Part shown: positions 59,885 through 64,000 of the stretch, piece after piece
Layout: each line of letters starts with the position of its first letter
Numbering within the stretch: the stretch's first letter is position 1
Assembly (NCBI RefSeq): GCF_042477335.2
Contig: NC_091246.1
Span: forward strand, 20,271,001-20,335,000
Reading direction: 5' to 3'
Origin: Ovis canadensis
Lineage: Eukaryota > Chordata > Mammalia > Artiodactyla > Bovidae
Length of the DNA stretch: 64,000 nucleotides
Program-made: the position numbers and the translations under genes
Notes under the pieces: model-generated
The model's input: the letters and a program-made list of their open reading frames with translations, nothing else
Told to the model about the DNA's origin: nothing
Database searches by the model: none

Positions 59885-60326
59885 TTACAGATTGAATTTC
59901 ACAGGGATATTTTAATGGAAATTTGAAACTCTGAAGATAGCCTTATCTGAAAAATAGGGTCTTTGTAGATGTCATTAAAGTAAAACTTAACATGTGATCA
60001 TATTGGACTATAATGAGTCCTAAATCGAATGATATAGTGCCCTTATAAGTGACAAAATAGAGCATACAGAAACACAAGGGAGAAGATGATGTGAAAATGG
60101 TGCCAGAGACTGGCACCAAGAAGAGGTATGTTGGGAAGCAGGAAAGCTACAAGGAAGGTATGAAACTAACTCTCTGAGCCTCCAGAAGGAACACACTCTT
60201 TTGACACCTTGATTTCAAGCATCTGACTGTCAGAACTAAGATAGGATGCAGTTCTGTTGTTATGAACCACCAAATCTGTACTACTTTTTTTTTTTTAATG
60301 GCAACCATTGGAAACTAATATAGAAT
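59885..60326 (+). mobile_element. MLT1-like ERVL-MaLR LTR remnant
   Basis: GGGTCTTTGTAGATGTCATTAAAG, GTGCCCTTATAAGTGAC, ACACCTTGATTTCAAGCATC and GCAACCATTGGAAACTAATA are MLT1-type landmarks in plus orientation. Confidence 0.7.
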
Positions 60327-60992
60327 TCTTTCCATAAACATTTATAGAATTGTTACCTTCCAAACACTGATGTGTTATCTGAGTATGTTATATTCAATAA
60401 AACCCAGGCCTAGACATCAATTTGTTAAGTTTAATTAAAATAAATTTGAGGAATAACAGCAGTATAAATAGATACAAATTGCTAAGTGATGGAGTTCAAG
60501 AAATAGAGTAATAAACAAGTTGCATTTTTTTTCTCTTTACATTTTACTACTTATTGCTTTGTTACGTTTACATTTTTTTGCATTTCAGTGACACTTCAGA
60601 CCATTAAAATAGTGTCAGCTGCTTCTACAAATAACTGAAACCCCACTGTTCCCTCTATTGAAGGGTGAATGTAATATCTTGTGAGAATAGATGTGTAGCT
60701 TTAAATAAAACAAAATTATATTCTCTCTTTCATTAGAGAATATAATGGTATGTGAGCAGTTATGAATAGAATAGAATAATGTAATCTGGTTGTGAAGGAA
60801 AATATATGTATTTCCCTGTTAATTCAGTGTCAGACAAGTAGAAAAAAATACATATAAAAAATACAAACAAATTGCTGGACCTCAAAGATTTAACAGTGCT
60901 TCACAGCTTTGTAAGCTCAAGTAACATATGAAACATAAAACAAGTTTTTTAATTTCTGGGAATATCAGACATAAAATTGATCATCTCACATT

Positions 60993-61058
60993 TTATATAT
61001 ATCTATATCTACCTATATATATATACACACACACATATGTACATATATATGTACATAT
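60993..61058. repeat. (TA)n/(CA)n microsatellite
   Basis: TATATATATCTATATC through CACACACACATATGTACATATATATG. Confidence 0.7.
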
Positions 61059-61465
61059 CTCAACTTTTTAAAAAATATAACATTTTTGAAAATTGTATTA
61101 AGCATCAGTAGCATATGATTTCTTTTGTGTTTACACTTTCAGAAAAAATGCAAATTTTTTAACACAGTCTATTTGAGTTTTCCAGGTTGGAATTCAAGTT
61201 TAGTTATCTGTTAATCCCTTGTGCTCTAAGCATGACATCAATTAAGTCAATATATTACCCCTATAGTGTCCTCTCACTATTTTTTTTCAGTATCTATAAA
61301 TTTATATTTAAAAAATATAACATAAACTTTGGAACTACTCTAATCTGATGTAAGAAGAATAAAAATGTTCCTTATTATTGGAATAAAAAAGGTGAGATTG
61401 AAAAGAAATGTGCTTAAAAGCTAAAGGGAGGCCTTGCAATAACATCCATTTGGATTGTAGATACC

Positions 61466-61605
61466 CTGGAGAAGGGCATGGCAACCCACTCCAGTATTCT
61501 TGCCTGGAAAATCCCATGGACAAAGGAGTCTGACAGGTTGCAATCCATAGGGTCACAAAGAGTGAAACACAACTGAAGCGACTTAGAACAGCACAGCACA
61601 GCTTT
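61466..61605 (+). mobile_element. Bov-A SINE fragment
   Basis: CTGGAGAAGGGCATGGCAACCC to AACTGAAGCGACTTAGAACAGC with a CAGCACAGCACAGC tail. Confidence 0.82.
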
Positions 61606-63336
61606 CTCCAAAGAGAGATATTGGTCATTTTTAAATGAACAATTTGAATATTCACAATTAGGACAAAAATCTAGGAGAAGGGCACTGTGGTATGGATTGA
61701 TAGTGAGGATGGACTGGATATAATCCTTTGAAAAAGAGACAAGGAAAACCTAGCTGGACTCAAAGTCACCAATGAATGGCAAATGGGGAAAGCCTCATTT
61801 GTTCTTTCCTTATCATTGAATTGTTATGGAGCAGCATTTGTTTTGATGAAAGTGACCTCAGGAGAGTCATAGAAGTAACATCAATGAGGTTTGCTAAATA
61901 TTTGGGCAATGAGAAAAGCAATTCAGTCATCACTGAATTATTCAGGAGATGATTGTCTAAGTAATGGACTTTTTCAGAATTTGTTCCCCTGTTTTCCATC
62001 TGTTGCTTACAATGGGTCATTTCACTGCTCATTAGTCTCCTTATCAGAGGAAAGGGAATTATTGTGAAATTCAAGTGTCTCTTACTGCTACACCTTGTTT
62101 GCATCATGATGAAGATTGTCTTTGCTTTTGTGTCGCTGGTTCCAGTAATCCATTTCCTGGCATCAAGGACCACTTTAGAGCAAGAATAGCTCTTGAAGAT
62201 AATTTATTCCAATACTACCAGAGATGTTACATGAGTTGTCCTAAGTCACATAGCTGGAGGGGAAGTAAAGCAATGGGTCAAACCCTATTCATTCCACTGA
62301 GGTCACTATCTGCCTTTGCCACATTATGATAATACTGAAAGTTAGCTTTAAAAAAATAGGGGCATTAGGGATTCTGTAGATATATCTACTGATATTTACT
62401 GCTTGGATCAATGTTGCCCTCTCACAAAAGCTGCTTCACATCTGTTTATGTTATAATGCTGGCTTTGGGTGTCTCCTACAAGATTTTATGTACCTTTTAA
62501 GCTTGGCTTTGGATTTCCAAGCAAATTTTCACATTTCTTTCTCTTCTTTAGTTCCATCAAAATAAACATACAAGTCCTTTACTTTGAAGATTATTTTAAA
62601 TTGTTTGTGAATCATTACTACAGGAAAATAAGAAATTAGGGAAAATAATGTATTTAGAGATAAGATCTTTCTTGAGATGGTGGCTGGAGGTTTCTAAACT
62701 GGAGATTTCACTGAACTTTTATGCTCTCCATTTAGTTCTACATTTGAGACTCTCATTTGGTTCTCTTCTTTCTAACCACGTCATTTTCATTACTCCAGGA
62801 TTCACTTGGGAAGAATGGCAGGTGTCCTTTGCTTCTAGCACAACTGTCACATTGGGTGGCATATACTTATTTGGGAAAGTAAAGACTTAAATTTTAGAGA
62901 GTGGCAGAAAAGGGCAAGAAGATAACAGTAGCATTGCCATAAGTATTATATTTTCTTTGAAGGACATTGCTGCACGATGTGTGTATGTCTGTGGTTGTGG
63001 GTCTGTGTGTTTATAACCCAGTTTCTGTTTTGCAATTGAAATTAAATTAGTCATGCCAGGAAAGTAGAGTCACTTATGTAGCATTTTACTAGACTGACAT
63101 TCAGTAATTTGCCTACCTCATTGCACTAACATAAACATTTTGCAAAGACTAGAACCTGTTGCCATCTCACTAGTAATAACTGACGCAATGAACTAAGGTA
63201 GAAATATATATATATCAAAATTCATTCATCAAACATTTATTGAAGTGTAACTATATTCCGTTAATTTTTCCAATCACAATAATGTGATATTTCATTACGC
63301 TTTCCTTTCAATTAACCCGTATCTTTTCACAAAACT

Positions 63337-63536
63337 TTTTTTTTCTTTTTAAGCCACTCAGTTATGTCTGACTGTTTGTGACCCCATAGACTGTACAGTC
63401 CATGGAATTCTCTAGGGTAGAATTCTGGAGTGGTTAGCCTTTCCCTTCTCCAGGGGATCTTCCCAACTCAGGGATCAAACCCAGGTTTCCCGAATTACAG
63501 GTGGATTCTTTACCAGCTGAGCCACAAGGGAAGTCC
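63337..63536 (-). mobile_element. Bov-tA SINE with target duplication
   Basis: Full minus unit with a T-rich left side; perfect 11-bp duplication TTCACAAAACT at 63326-63336 and 63537-63547. Confidence 0.9.
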
Positions 63537-63904
63537 TTCACAAAACTAGGCAGTCTTATATCCTACTTCACTATTTCACAAACATTTCCAGATCGAAAAG
63601 CCTGCCCTGTATTCTCAAAAGCCTTACGTTCACACTTTTTTGGCTTCCAGGAATGAACTGTTCCTGCCTATAAAAGCTGTATATATTTTAAAATTTGATT
63701 TTTATTAACATCCTCTTCCTTGGAAACACTCTTTCTTCCATGCCCCTAGATACATTCAAAGTAGAAAAGTGAACCCATATTAATCAAAGGCCAACCAAAT
63801 GCCGAACTTCTAACATGTGCCATCATTATTAATCTTAACTGAAATGGGTAAGTATAAATAATAACTTAACTTTTCTTCCTTAATCACAATTAATTTTTCC
63901 ATAC

Positions 63905-64000
63905 TCTTTTTTAAAGTAATTTTTATTGGAGTATGCTTCATTTACAAAGCTGTGTTAGTCTCTGCTGTATACCAAAGTGAGACAGTTATACATATATATA
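63905..64000 (-). mobile_element. L1 3' end running off the window
   Basis: TTTTTATTGGAGTATGCTTC and CTGCTGTATACCAAAGTGAG are L1 3' UTR in minus orientation, cut by the window edge. Confidence 0.75.

Larger units (their letters stand above)
60330..63325. other. Unannotated DNA upstream of CYLC2
   Basis: Apart from the microsatellite at 60993 and the SINE at 61466, no gene is recognised. A MIR-like core (GTCCTAAGTCACATAGCTGG, about 62238) is too short to call firmly. Confidence 0.45.

Noticed and set aside
1-64000. A previously unknown multi-gene system in this window
   Set aside because: After accounting for CYLC2 and the retroelements, the remaining sequence shows no coding clusters or structured RNA I can support.

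Overview
This window is nuclear DNA from a bovid ruminant, most likely cattle or a close relative. It is dense in BovB (RTE) LINEs and Bov-tA/Bov-A2 SINEs, carries an ERVK-type solo LTR resembling the bovine BTLTR1 group, and contains a full-length young ruminant L1. The base composition is A+T-rich and there are no bacterial features. Repeat family names are from recall of the families, not from a database search.

The only host protein-coding gene I can support is CYLC2 (cylicin-2, a basic structural protein of the sperm-head calyx/perinuclear theca). It lies on the minus strand from the start codon at 50323 to the stop codon at 24280. I reconstructed four coding exons (50307-50323, 35101-35141, 27134-27255, 24280-25479). 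Every junction has a GT/AG boundary and the reading phase is continuous, giving a predicted 459-residue protein. The long last exon holds eight Lys/Ser/Glu-rich 26-28-residue repeats and a KKDA-type tail.

Layout by region. 1-23.6 kb, downstream of CYLC2: a composite SINE (1116-1520), a solo ERVK LTR with a perfect 6-bp target duplication (1562-2818), a U6 snRNA/L1 chimeric retro-insertion (3232-4745), MLT1-type LTR remnants, several 5'-truncated BovB copies, old L1 pieces and many SINEs. 23.6-50.4 kb, CYLC2: intron 2 carries a 6.5-kb full-length but inactivated L1 in the gene's own orientation, with a 13-bp target duplication and an apparent 3' transduction. Intron 1 (15 kb) holds BovB and L1 insertions, nested in places. 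50.4-64 kb, upstream of the CYLC2 start: a 5'-inverted L1, a head-to-head pair of BovB copies forming a large imperfect palindrome, Bov-A2, MIR, MLT1 and Tigger-type fragments, and an L1 running off the right edge.

No functional RNA gene, CRISPR array or prokaryote-like system is present. The points most worth a second look are the history of the intronic L1, the U6/L1 chimera, the variable-number repeat in CYLC2 exon 4, and the BovB palindrome with an unexplained spacer.
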